A stretch of DNA of 51,956 nucleotides, from the NCBI GenBank assembly GCA_036479015.1, contig JAZGFB010000042.1:1-51956 (forward strand). The letters run 5' to 3'. The DNA comes from NVTR01 sp036479015. Its GTDB lineage: Bacteria; Pseudomonadota; Alphaproteobacteria; Rhodobacterales; Rhodobacteraceae. A model generated the notes under the pieces. That model did not search any database and was not told the origin of the DNA. It saw only the letters and a program-made list of their open reading frames with translations. The position numbers were made by a program, and so were the translations under genes. This document shows, piece by piece, positions 1 to 6,944 of this stretch (the stretch's first letter is position 1; each line of letters opens with the position of its first letter).

Positions 1-56
1 ACATCGCCTGCCGGGCAATGCATGATCTGCGCGTCGCTGTATCGTTTGTTCTTCAT
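1..56 (-). pseudogene. IS3-family transposase OrfA, 5' fragment with apparent frameshift
   Basis: An ATG at 56 follows GAGGAG with about 7 nt spacing. The first twelve codons read MKNKRYSDAQIM, matching the usual start of IS3 OrfA (K-R-[FY]-S-x-x-Q-I). OrfA proteins normally continue with an alanine/isoleucine/leucine-rich helix ending in R-Q-A-E/D. Here that continuation (I-A-R-Q-A) appears in another frame, as if two bases were lost just after the Met at residue 12. The fragment is cut by the window edge, so whether the copy is really broken cannot be settled. The helix-turn-helix OrfA would bind the element's ends and act with OrfB. Confidence 0.45.
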
Positions 57-128
57 TCAAAATCTCCTCAGATATTATGCCAAGAAAATTCTACGCGGGA
101 ACACCACTAATTTGAGGGGGGATTACCA
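1..128 (-). mobile_element. Left end of a probable IS3-family insertion sequence
   Basis: The window opens inside what looks like the 5' end of an IS3-family element on the minus strand: an orfA-like start with a good ribosome binding site, preceded by a leader with a C-run (TAATCCCCCC on the minus strand, near 116-126). IS3 termini begin with TG, and a minus-strand TG falls at about 127-128, so I place the boundary there. The other end lies outside the window, and no matching inverted repeat or target duplication can be checked. The boundary is inferred; the orfA resemblance is what supports the call. Confidence 0.4.
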
Positions 129-163
129 AAGCCAGTGTTATGCCCAAAGGAACATATTTTCAC

Positions 164-841
164 TCAACCCAAACTTGATGCAAATTCGGAGATACGTTTG
201 GCAGCCATTGAGTAGTTTGCCTGCAGTAAAAAATGTGGGCCCTCTAGTTGCGATATCGCACCCGGAGCGAGCTGAAAGTCTAACGCCATTTTGGCTGGAA
301 CCAGTAGATCGCTCGCGGCCGAGAGGTAAATAGCTGGCACATTCAATGTATGAAGTTGTTTCCGAACGTCGACATTAAGAATTTCTCTCAGGCGCCCGGC
401 AATTGTTGAAGGCGGCACAATACTAAGTGCCTTTTGAAAATTGGTCGTAAACTCTTTTCTTGTCCATCTTCCCATTAATAGTGGCTGCGCCATCCGCGCC
501 AATATTTTTGATTTAAGGGGCAAGATTTCAATGAAATAGGTTAGGAAGATCGGAAACCGCTTTGGGGCCTTTGCAAAAGTCGCGACAAATACCACCCCTT
601 TCAAATTGAATGGACGTTTTGCGGCAATCATGACTGCGAGCGGTCCAGAAAATGACTCTGCGACAATGATATAGTCATCCTTGGGTAGGAATTCTTCCAC
701 CCAAGCCTGAATATCCTCATACCGGAATAAGTTCGATGGATATTGAATTGCAATAGGATCATGCCTTGTTGCGAGCAGATCTGACACTTCCGAAAGAAGC
801 TCTCCAGTTCCATCTAAACCAGGCAGAATAACAATAATCAT
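164..841 (-). CDS. Alpha/beta-fold hydrolase
   Basis: A 225-residue soluble alpha/beta hydrolase of unknown substrate. The N-terminus runs straight into the first strand and an LPGLDGTG loop in the oxyanion-hole position. The nucleophile elbow is AESFSG with Ser63, a departure from the usual G-x-S-x-G. Asp178 (AASDLLVP) and His203 (EGPHFLL) complete a plausible triad. No signal peptide is visible. It lies downstream of the rpmE terminator on the same strand, so it is probably transcribed on its own. Its 3' end is only about 35 bp from the putative IS end, yet the frame is intact. An esterase or thioesterase role is possible but not shown. Confidence 0.75.
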   Translation of the reverse strand: MIIVILPGLDGTGELLSEVSDLLATRHDPIAIQYPSNLFRYEDIQAWVEEFLPKDDYIIVAESFSGPLAVMIAAKRPFNLKGVVFVATFAKAPKRFPIFLTYFIEILPLKSKILARMAQPLLMGRWTRKEFTTNFQKALSIVPPSTIAGRLREILNVDVRKQLHTLNVPAIYLSAASDLLVPAKMALDFQLAPGAISQLEGPHFLLQANYSMAAKRISEFASSLG

Positions 842-894
842 TTAGGAGCAATACCTCAGTTCAAGTTGAGCAACCAGTTATATTGAACACCCAA

Positions 895-926
895 CAAAAA
901 ACGCCGCCCCCTTCACAGGAGCGGCG
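895..926 (-). terminator. Rho-independent terminator after rpmE
   Basis: On the minus strand CGCCGCTCC (918-926) pairs with GGGGCGGCG (902-910) around a 7-nt loop, with one G-U pair, followed by six T residues. A second perfect hairpin (GATTTTT/AAAAATC, 930-948) lies between it and the rpmE stop. Together they close the ffh-rpmE operon. Confidence 0.85.
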
Positions 927-957
927 CTTGATTTTTCGCAGAAAAATCGTGGTTTCT

Positions 958-1179
958 CTAAAAACCAAGACCTTCGTATTTCTTCTTAAACTTGGAAACC
1001 CGGCCGCCAGTGTCCAGCAGACGTGTGCCGCCGCCGGTCCAGGCGGGGTGCACGGTTGGGTCAACGTCCAGCGCCAATGTGTCGCCTTCTTTGCCCCAAG
1101 TTGATTTCATTTCGATCAGGTCGCCATTGGTCATTTTGACGTTGATCGTGTGATATTCGGGATGCAGGTCAGTTTTCAT
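958..1179 (-). CDS. rpmE: 50S ribosomal protein L31
   Basis: A 73-residue ribosomal protein L31, part of the large subunit near the central protuberance. The start MKTDLHPEY and the middle segment HPAWTGGG are characteristic. It contains no cysteine, so it is the form without the zinc-binding CxxC motifs and should not respond to zinc limitation. It is the last gene of the minus-strand operon, 12 bp after rplS, and is followed by a strong terminator. Length is normal for the alphaproteobacterial form. Confidence 0.95.
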   Translation of the reverse strand: MKTDLHPEYHTINVKMTNGDLIEMKSTWGKEGDTLALDVDPTVHPAWTGGGTRLLDTGGRVSKFKKKYEGLGF

Positions 1180-1191
1180 CGCTCTGCTCTC

Positions 1192-1572
1192 CTATTTCGC
1201 GCTTTTCAGCGGTTTGTAATTTGTATCTTCGGTGATACGGGCGGATTTACCACGGCGGGTGCGCAGGTAATACAGCTTGGCGCGGCGTACACGGCCGCGA
1301 CGGATCACGGTGATGCTGTCGATGTTTCGCGAATGCAGCGGGAACACACGTTCGACGCCTTCGCCAAAGGAAATTTTGCGTACGCAGAACGACCCGGCGA
1401 TGCCTTTGCCGTTATTGCGGGCAATACAAACGCCTTCGTAATTCTGTACCCGTGAACGGGTGCCTTCGGTGACTTTGTAGCCTACGCGGATGGTGTCACC
1501 CGCTTTAAAGTCCGGCAGTTCGGCACCAATGGCGGCGATTTGCTCGGCTTCTAATTCTGCGATCAGGTTCAT
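1192..1572 (-). CDS. rplS: 50S ribosomal protein L19
   Basis: A 126-residue L19, located at the 30S/50S interface. Recognised by the segments FKAGDTIRVGYKV, RSRVQNYEGVCIA and RVFPLHSRNIDSI, and by a basic C-terminal part (RRGRVRRAKLYYLRTRRG). The frame is open to a GTG three codons upstream (MYQMNL), but AAGGAG lies 8 nt before the internal ATG, so translation should begin at MNLIAELE. It follows trmD by 55 bp and precedes rpmE by 19 bp of largely spacer sequence. The trmD-rplS pairing is conserved widely in bacteria. Confidence 0.95.
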   Translation of the reverse strand: MNLIAELEAEQIAAIGAELPDFKAGDTIRVGYKVTEGTRSRVQNYEGVCIARNNGKGIAGSFCVRKISFGEGVERVFPLHSRNIDSITVIRRGRVRRAKLYYLRTRRGKSARITEDTNYKPLKSAK

Positions 1573-1627
1573 CTGATACACTCCTTAATATATGCTCACG
1601 GTTTTTTCCGCGAAGTTTTGCGCGTCC

Positions 1628-2458
1628 TCATTGCTCTGTGTCTTCACCCGGGTCCAGATTGTGGCTTTCACAATATGCCCGCCAGAGGTCAGGTCGTCGT
1701 TGCTTTGTTAGCCTTTCGGCCATTGCCCGTCGCCAGTCAGCTATGTGGCCGTGGTGCCCAGACAGAAGAACGTCAGGAATGTCGCGGCCCTGCCAGGTGG
1801 CGGGTTTGGTATAGTGTGGATGTTCAAGCAGGCCGTCGTTGAATGATTCTTCAACGGTGGACGCCTGATTCCCAAGAACGCGGGGTATAAGACGGACCGT
1901 AGCATCAATCAAGGCCTGAGCGGCGATTTCACCACCGGTGAGGACAAAGTCACCAAGGCTGACTTCCTGCACGTTGAATTCTTCCAACACCCGTTCATCG
2001 ACACCTTCAAAACGGCCGCACAGCAGGGTGATGCCGTCGGCATTTGCGAATTTCTGGGCCATGGATTGGGTGAATGGTTTACCCCGGGGCGACAGGTAGA
2101 TGACGGGCCATTTTTCCGGATTTTTTGGCGTGCCTTTGGCGGCTTGGGTAAGGGCTTTGCCGACAATATCGGCGCGCAGTACCATGCCGGCCCCCCCCCC
2201 TGCCGGGGTGTCATCAACGTTCTGGTGTTTGCCTTGCCCAAAGGGTCGCAGATCAATGGTTTCAAGTTGCCATAGGCCTTGATCAAGTGCTTTGCCGATG
2301 ACGGACGCGCCAAGGATGCCGGGGAAGGCGTCGGGCAATAGGGTGATGACGCGGGCTTTCCATGCCCCTTTCAGGTCTGGGCGCTCGGTCATCAGGGCCT
2401 GTGGTTTTCGGCTGGAAGTGATCGCCTTGCGGCCATGGGATTTGGCAGGTTTATTCAT
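1628..2458 (-). CDS. trmD: tRNA (guanine-N1)-methyltransferase TrmD
   Basis: A 276-residue SPOUT methyltransferase that makes m1G37 in tRNAs reading CNN/GNN codons, using S-adenosylmethionine, and so prevents +1 frameshifting. Trefoil-knot signatures are visible: LLCGRFEGVDERV, SLGDFVLTGGEIAA and the C-terminal HYTKPATWQGRDIPDVL. The catalytic core begins near residue 35 (WKARVITLLPDAFPG). A basic N-terminal extension with an SHGR motif precedes it, as I recall from other Rhodobacterales TrmD proteins. An internal Met23 (2392) is an alternative start. I keep 2458 because its ATG overlaps the stop of the upstream 45-aa ORF (ATGA), which suggests translational coupling. Confidence 0.95.
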   Translation of the reverse strand: MNKPAKSHGRKAITSSRKPQALMTERPDLKGAWKARVITLLPDAFPGILGASVIGKALDQGLWQLETIDLRPFGQGKHQNVDDTPAGGGAGMVLRADIVGKALTQAAKGTPKNPEKWPVIYLSPRGKPFTQSMAQKFANADGITLLCGRFEGVDERVLEEFNVQEVSLGDFVLTGGEIAAQALIDATVRLIPRVLGNQASTVEESFNDGLLEHPHYTKPATWQGRDIPDVLLSGHHGHIADWRRAMAERLTKQRRPDLWRAYCESHNLDPGEDTEQ

Positions 2459-2592
2459 GATACCCTGCCCTGAAACAGAATGGCGGAGGGTGCCTGTCTG
2501 GTGACAACCGACACGTCAGGATGGTCGGGCATGACGCCTGAAAAGGTTGCTCGCGACAGCACGATGGTTTCAGCGTCAGGGATGCGGGTCAT
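2455..2592 (-). CDS. Small ORF (45 aa) between rimM and trmD
   Basis: A 45-codon ORF, beginning MTRIPDAETIVLSRATFSG and ending AILFQGRVS, fills the rimM-trmD gap exactly. Its ATG overlaps the rimM stop (ATGA at 2589-2592) and its stop overlaps the trmD start (ATGA at 2455-2458). Such double overlap is unlikely for a chance frame and points to translational coupling through the operon. The peptide is soluble, has no cysteine and no membrane segment, and I recognise no domain. It could be a real small protein, a remnant of a longer gene, or mainly a coupling cistron that keeps trmD translated with rimM. Confidence 0.6.
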   Translation of the reverse strand: MTRIPDAETIVLSRATFSGVMPDHPDVSVVTRQAPSAILFQGRVS

Positions 2593-3098
2593 TTTGGGAA
2601 CAATCCATCAGCTGGATCAATGATAATACGTCCGGCTGTCAGATCAACGGTTGGAACTGTGGCCTGAGTGAACGGCACCAGTACCGTGGCTGAACTGTGG
2701 GGTGTCTGGACTTCTAGCAAATCACCGGCACCGTGGTTCTGCACAGCCTTTACTATGCCCAATGCGATCCCGCCGGTATCAAGTACGGCCAGCCCCATCA
2801 GATCCGTGTGGTAATATTCATCATCCGGCAGGGATGGCAGCGTTTCACGCTGTGCAAACAGTTTGGTGCCGCGCAGGGCGTCAGCTTGCTCTTTGGTTTC
2901 CACCCCGGTTAGGCGGGTGGCAAAGCCGTTTTTGACGGGGCGTAATATTTTGACGTCAAAGGAAAGTGAGCCGTCTTGGGTGCAAAGGGCGCCATAGTCG
3001 GAAATTGCTGCAGGATCCGCGCAAAAGCTTTTCAGCCGGACTTCGCCATTTACCCCAAAGGAACCCGCAATCGCACCCACACAAATTAATTGGGTCAT
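2589..3098 (-). CDS. rimM: 16S rRNA processing protein RimM
   Basis: A 169-residue ribosome maturation factor that binds S19 and helps assemble the 30S head. The N-terminal RimM domain opens with ICVGAIAGSFGVNGEVRLKS. The C-terminal PRC-barrel-like part contains EYYHTDLMGLAVLDTGG, followed by the closing segment GRIIIDPADGLF. The reading frame is open to a TTG seven codons upstream. I choose the ATG at 3098 because it starts the conserved MTQLICVG and overlaps the upstream small ORF as ATGA. Downstream it overlaps the 45-aa ORF, again as ATGA. Confidence 0.95.
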   Translation of the reverse strand: MTQLICVGAIAGSFGVNGEVRLKSFCADPAAISDYGALCTQDGSLSFDVKILRPVKNGFATRLTGVETKEQADALRGTKLFAQRETLPSLPDDEYYHTDLMGLAVLDTGGIALGIVKAVQNHGAGDLLEVQTPHSSATVLVPFTQATVPTVDLTAGRIIIDPADGLFPK

Positions 3099-3241
3099 AG
3101 CGCCGGCACCCCAACACAAATGCCATTATCGGCAATGGTACCACCAGCATCACTGCAGCGTTCCTGCAGAAGGAAACGATCGGTCTTGATGCCAAGCCAG
3201 ACACCCGCCGCAAGGATGACAAACATTATCAATTTAGCCAT
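3095..3241 (-). CDS. Small single-pass membrane peptide (48 aa) upstream of rimM
   Basis: A 48-residue ORF preceded by AGGAAA about 6 nt before the ATG. Residues 3-19 (KLIMFVILAAGVWLGIK) form one hydrophobic helix. The remainder is a short domain with two cysteines in the pattern C-x3-GG-x6-GIC-x-G, near residues 29 and 42, likely exposed to the periplasm and able to form a disulfide. Its stop overlaps the rimM start (ATGA), and it begins 16 bp after bluB. I recall similar short proteins in Rhodobacterales but know no function. The ribosome binding site, coupling and amphipathic layout argue that it is translated. Confidence 0.6.
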   Translation of the reverse strand: MAKLIMFVILAAGVWLGIKTDRFLLQERCSDAGGTIADNGICVGVPAL

Positions 3242-3257
3242 TTTAGTTTCCTGTGTG

Positions 3258-3902
3258 TTATCGAAGCAGCGGTGTTAGTTTGGTATTGCGCGTTTCCCAA
3301 CCGGCGCGCTCAAGTTCTGGTGTGTCGGCGTCTTCCTGGGGCCAGCCAATACAGAGATAGGACACCAGCGCCCAACCGGTAGGCACATCAAGATCACGTG
3401 TCAGTTGCTCCGGGTCAAGGATGGACACCCAACCAACGCCCAACCCATGGGCGCGGGTGACCAGCCAGAACTGGCTGATCGCACCAACAACTGAATAGCG
3501 GCGCATTTGGGGCATAGTGCCGGCGCCAAGACCGGAGCCTTTTTGCGTAGTTTCATCGCAGAATATTGCCAGCTGCACCGGCGCATTCTGCATGCCGCTT
3601 AGCTTTAACCCGGCGTACAGCTGCCCCTTGTCACCGGAATACCCGGCCAAAGCCTGTTCGTTGGCGGCTTGAAAGTTGGACAGTGCCGCGGCGCGGGCGG
3701 TGTCAGATTGAACCCGGACAACACGCCAGGGTTCAGACAACCCGACCGAGGGCGCGTGGTTGAAGGTTGCCAGGCACTGCTCAATCAGGTCTTCATTGAC
3801 CGGGTCTGTACGGAAGCGGCGCACATCGCGCCGCCACCGTATCAGCCGGTCAAACTCAGCCCGAAAATCATCGGAAAACAGTTGTTTAGACTGCTTTGCC
3901 AA
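3258..3902 (-). CDS. bluB: 5,6-dimethylbenzimidazole synthase BluB
   Basis: A 214-residue nitroreductase-fold enzyme that breaks down reduced FMN with oxygen to make 5,6-dimethylbenzimidazole, the lower ligand of cobalamin. Family signatures are the N-terminal WRRDVRRFR, the segment HAPSVGLSEPWR and GLGAGTMPQMRRYSVVGAI. These separate BluB from general nitroreductases. The start appears to be TTG at 3902, immediately after the rpsP stop with zero spacing; no ATG occurs until well inside the fold. The placement is odd: other cobalamin genes are absent from the window, and the gene sits between rpsP and rimM in a ribosomal operon. Confidence 0.88.
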   Translation of the reverse strand: MAKQSKQLFSDDFRAEFDRLIRWRRDVRRFRTDPVNEDLIEQCLATFNHAPSVGLSEPWRVVRVQSDTARAAALSNFQAANEQALAGYSGDKGQLYAGLKLSGMQNAPVQLAIFCDETTQKGSGLGAGTMPQMRRYSVVGAISQFWLVTRAHGLGVGWVSILDPEQLTRDLDVPTGWALVSYLCIGWPQEDADTPELERAGWETRNTKLTPLLR

Positions 3903-4325
3903 TTATTCAGCTTTTTCTTCAGTGGTCGCTTCTTCGGCCGGAGCCTCTGCTGGGGCGGCGGCGGCCTCTTTTGCGGCCTCTTTTGCAGCTTCGGCCTTGT
4001 CAGCCTTTTCCTGGGTGCGCTCTTTTGTTTTTGCGTGTGGTTCACCCTTCTTTGGGTTGTTGCGCTCTTTTTTCGCAATAAGATCAGCAGCTTCCAGCAT
4101 CCGCGAGATACGGTCAGTTGGTTGTGCACCTTGGCCAAGCCAGTACTGAATGCGTTCAACATCCATTTTCACGCGCTCTTCGCTGTCTTTGGGCAGCAGC
4201 GGGTTGTAAGTGCCGAGTTTCTCGATGTAACGGCCATCGCGCGGCATGCGGCTGTCGGCAGCCACGATGCGGTAAAATGGGCGTTTCTTTGAGCCGCCAC
4301 GGGCCAGTCTGATCTTCATTGCCAT
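3903..4325 (-). CDS. rpsP: 30S ribosomal protein S16
   Basis: A 140-residue S16, an early-assembly protein of the 30S body. The conserved domain covers roughly residues 1-85 (MAMKIRLARGGSKKRPFYRI through AQPTDRISRMLEAAD). From about residue 90 the protein becomes a low-complexity tail of Ala, Glu, Lys and Pro, probably disordered. S16 is often about 80-100 residues, and alphaproteobacterial copies commonly carry such tails. It follows chorismate mutase by 49 bp, and its stop abuts the bluB start. Confidence 0.95.
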   Translation of the reverse strand: MAMKIRLARGGSKKRPFYRIVAADSRMPRDGRYIEKLGTYNPLLPKDSEERVKMDVERIQYWLGQGAQPTDRISRMLEAADLIAKKERNNPKKGEPHAKTKERTQEKADKAEAAKEAAKEAAAAPAEAPAEEATTEEKAE

Positions 4326-4374
4326 GATTTATTTCTCCTATTTCATGTGCGTGTAACGCGGGGGTATCCCGCTG

Positions 4375-4659
4375 TTATTCCTGGTGTTTCTTGTGGTGTT
4401 GGATGACTTCTTCGATGATGAAGCCAAGGAATTTTTTGGCGAATTTCGGGTCAAGTCCGGCGTCTTTTGCCATGGCTTGTAAGCGTTCAATTTGTTTGGC
4501 TTCACGGGTTGGGTCGGAGGGGGCAAGCCCGTGTTCCGCCTTTAGTTTTCCCACGGCCTGGGTTTGTGCAAAACGCTCGGCAAGGGTGTGGATCAGCACC
4601 GCATCCAGCCGGTCGATGCTGTTGCGGTGGTCTTTCAGCAGGGTGCTTGCGTTGATCAT
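4375..4659 (-). CDS. Chorismate mutase (AroQ type, monofunctional)
   Basis: A 94-residue all-helical AroQ-class chorismate mutase converting chorismate to prephenate for phenylalanine and tyrosine synthesis. The helix 1 segment HRNSIDRLDAVLIHTLAERF, then VGKLKAEHGL, then PTREAKQIERL carry the basic and acidic residues that line the active site in this family. A C-terminal helix ends HHKKHQE. Length fits a stand-alone domain with no prephenate dehydratase. The ATG overlaps the stop of the GNAT gene by one base (TAATG), so the two are probably coupled. No leader peptide or attenuator is visible, consistent with constitutive expression in this operon. Confidence 0.88.
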   Translation of the reverse strand: MINASTLLKDHRNSIDRLDAVLIHTLAERFAQTQAVGKLKAEHGLAPSDPTREAKQIERLQAMAKDAGLDPKFAKKFLGFIIEEVIQHHKKHQE

Positions 4660-5177
4660 TATAGCTGCTCCGGGGTTGGGTGGCGGTAGATCAGTTCGGT
4701 TCCGTGGCTGACGTTTTCGAAAGTGGTTTCATAGGTGGCACCCATGCGGGTGGCCAGCGCGATGGACCGGGTGTTGCCGGGCATGATGTAGCTGGGCAAT
4801 TTCGTAATGCCTAAATGCGCGAATGCGTAGGCGCGGGCGGCGGTCGCGGCCTCATGGATGATACCTTTACCTTCGGCACCCTCAAATGCAACCCAGCCCA
4901 GTTCGGCCTCGGGCCAACCTTCGGGGTGCCACAACCCGGTGATGCCATAGATGGCGTTTGTTTTGCTGTCGGTGATGGTCCAATAACCATAGCCCCGCAA
5001 GGCCCAGTGTCCGATATTGCTGGCAAACCAGCGCCAGGCGCCGTTGCGGTTTTCCGGGCCGCCGAAACCCCAGGACCGTTCTTTGTCGGCAAAAAAGCTG
5101 GCGTGTGCTTCAAAGTCCTGGGCTTGGGGGCCACGCAAAACCAGGCGGTCGGTTGTTAGGGTGGGGGCGCCCGTCAT
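4659..5177 (-). CDS. GNAT-family N-acetyltransferase (RimJ/RimL-like)
   Basis: A 172-residue acetyltransferase of the RimJ/RimL type. The N-terminal strand TDRLVLRGPQAQDFEAHASF is typical. The central GITGLWHPEGWPEAELGWVA and the helix GKGIIHEAATAARAYAFAHL form the acetyl-CoA side. The segment LPSYIMPGNTRSIALATRMG matches the conserved N-x-x-S-x-x-[LV]-x-x-x-x-G block. Substrate unknown; position between ffh and rpsP suggests, but does not prove, a ribosomal or translation-factor target. It overlaps ffh by ATGA and chorismate mutase by one base. Confidence 0.85.
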   Translation of the reverse strand: MTGAPTLTTDRLVLRGPQAQDFEAHASFFADKERSWGFGGPENRNGAWRWFASNIGHWALRGYGYWTITDSKTNAIYGITGLWHPEGWPEAELGWVAFEGAEGKGIIHEAATAARAYAFAHLGITKLPSYIMPGNTRSIALATRMGATYETTFENVSHGTELIYRHPTPEQL

Positions 5178-6679
5178 TTCTTTTTCCCAAAGCCTGATAG
5201 GCCGGGGGGCAGGGCTGCGCCGCCGCCAAGGCCGGGCAACCCACCTGGCATACTGCCGCCAAGGGCTTTGGCTGCTGCTTCCATGGCCGCAGGATCATCC
5301 ATGTCGGGCATGGCGCCGCCCTTGCCGCCAAACATGCCTTTCATGGCCTGCTTTAACATGCCGCCCTTGCCCATTTTACCCATCTTTTTCATCATGTCCG
5401 ACATTTGCCGGTGCATTTTCATCAATTGGTTCAGTTCGCGCACTTCCAGGCCAGCGCCGCGTGCAATGCGCTTTTTGCGCGATGCCTGCAACAGCTGTGG
5501 GTTGGCGCGTTCGCGTTTGGTCATGGATTGGATCAGGGCGATTTGGCGCTTTAGCATTGTGTCATCAATACCGGCACTGGCCGCCTGTTTGGACATTTTC
5601 TTCATGCCCGGCATCATCCCCATGACGCCTTCCATACCGCCCATTTTCTGCATCTGCTCCAGCTGCATTTTTAGGTCGTTCATGCTGAAACGGCCTTTTT
5701 GGAAACGCTTCATCATGCGTTCGGCCTGCTCGGCCTCTATTGTGTCCTGGGCTTTTTCCACCAAGGATACGATGTCGCCCATGCCCAGGATGCGCCCGGC
5801 AATACGTTCCGGGTGGAATTCTTCCAGGGCGTCCATTTTTTCGCCAAGGCCAACGAATTTGATTGGCTTACCGGTTACGGCCCGCATGGAAAGCGCTGCA
5901 CCACCGCGGCCATCGCCATCCATCCGGGTCAGGATGACGCCGGTGATACCGATCTTAGCGTCAAATTCTTCGGCGACTTCTACTGCAACTTGCCCCGTCA
6001 GCCCGTCAACAATAAGCAGGGTTTCGCGCGGGTTGACGACCTTGGAGACGTCTTCGACCTCTTGCATAAGGGTTTCGTCGATGTGCAAGCGCCCGGCAGT
6101 GTCGAGCATATAGACATCATAGCCGCCCATGGTCGCCTGTTGTTTGGCGCGTTTGGCTATCTGGACCGGATTTTCGCCCTTAACGATTGGCAATGTGTCA
6201 ACGCCAATTTGGGTGCCAAGGATGGCCAGTTGCTCCATCGCTGCCGGGCGGTAGATGTCTAGCGACGCCATCAGCACCCGTTTGCCGTTCTTTTCAGTCA
6301 GGCGTTTGGCCAGTTTGCCAGTGGTGGTGGTTTTACCGCCGCCCTGTAGCCCGACCATCAAGATGGGTGCTGGCGGGCTGTCAATTTTTAGCTCACCCGG
6401 GTCTTTGTTGTCGCCCGCCAGCACATGCACCAGTTCGTCATGGACGATTTTCACGACCTGCTGGCCGGGGGTGACGGATTTGGTGACGTTCTGGCCGGAT
6501 GCTTTTTCCTGAATGGCGTGCATGAAATCACGGGCCACCGTCAGGGAAACATCGGCTTCCAGCAGGGCAATGCGGACTTCACGAAGCGCGGTTTTGACGT
6601 CATCCTCGGACAGGGCGCCCTGTTTGGTCAGGCGATCAAAAACGCCACCCAGGCGGTCTGACAGGTTCTCAAACATCAT
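5174..6679 (-). CDS. ffh: Signal recognition particle protein Ffh
   Basis: A 501-residue SRP54-type GTPase. It binds 4.5S RNA and nascent signal sequences and delivers ribosomes to FtsY at the membrane. The N domain occupies about residues 1-85. The G domain follows with P-loop GLQGGGKTTTTGKLA, DTAGRLHIDE and TRMDGDGRGGAALS. The methionine-rich M domain (about 300-450) includes GMMPGMKKM and the RNA-binding helix with RKKRIARGAG. The C-terminus carries a Gly/Met/Pro-rich tail ending in KKK. It is first in the minus-strand operon; a 265-bp hairpin-containing stretch lies upstream. The SRP RNA gene was not found here. Confidence 0.97.
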   Translation of the reverse strand: MMFENLSDRLGGVFDRLTKQGALSEDDVKTALREVRIALLEADVSLTVARDFMHAIQEKASGQNVTKSVTPGQQVVKIVHDELVHVLAGDNKDPGELKIDSPPAPILMVGLQGGGKTTTTGKLAKRLTEKNGKRVLMASLDIYRPAAMEQLAILGTQIGVDTLPIVKGENPVQIAKRAKQQATMGGYDVYMLDTAGRLHIDETLMQEVEDVSKVVNPRETLLIVDGLTGQVAVEVAEEFDAKIGITGVILTRMDGDGRGGAALSMRAVTGKPIKFVGLGEKMDALEEFHPERIAGRILGMGDIVSLVEKAQDTIEAEQAERMMKRFQKGRFSMNDLKMQLEQMQKMGGMEGVMGMMPGMKKMSKQAASAGIDDTMLKRQIALIQSMTKRERANPQLLQASRKKRIARGAGLEVRELNQLMKMHRQMSDMMKKMGKMGKGGMLKQAMKGMFGGKGGAMPDMDDPAAMEAAAKALGGSMPGGLPGLGGGAALPPGLSGFGKKK

Positions 6680-6744
6680 GCGGCCCCTTCGCCGGTAGTA
6701 ACAGGTGTCGCCATTATAGAGGGCAACGGTTCAAACGACAAATG

Positions 6745-6816
6745 CACCAGTGGGCGCAACGCGCTGACTGGTGGCGATCCCCGGCATGTGGGGACCGGAA
6801 GTTTACGGACTTCCGG
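6745..6816 (-). other. Two strong hairpins upstream of ffh
   Basis: The 265 bp between ffh and the CDGSH gene contain two clear inverted repeats. CACCAGT (6745-6751) pairs with ACTGGTG (6767-6773), and CCGGAAGT (6795-6802) pairs with ACTTCCGG (6809-6816), with a short CCCC/GGGG repeat between them. No T-run follows on the minus strand. They may serve as a terminator or 3' stabiliser for the CDGSH gene or as structure in the ffh leader. I saw no SRP RNA tetraloop signature. Confidence 0.45.
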
Positions 6817-6944
6817 GTGTTGGGGGGCTGCTAAAGAGTTTGGCAGGCAGAGTCAACGGGCGGGTTGTGGGGGCGGGTTGTGGCGCTGAAATCGAAATCT
6901 GAAAACACGCCCATACGGTAAATGTGGGTGGTGTTGTTATTGCG

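Noticed and set aside
5268..6113. 281-codon plus-strand frame inside ffh
   Set aside because: Antisense to the strongly conserved G and M domains of ffh; Ser/Met/Cys-rich composition typical of a shadow frame.
6690..6944. Possible SRP (4.5S) RNA gene upstream of ffh
   Set aside because: Hairpins are present, but the conserved GGAA-type tetraloop and adjoining A-C internal loop of SRP RNA are not found on either strand.
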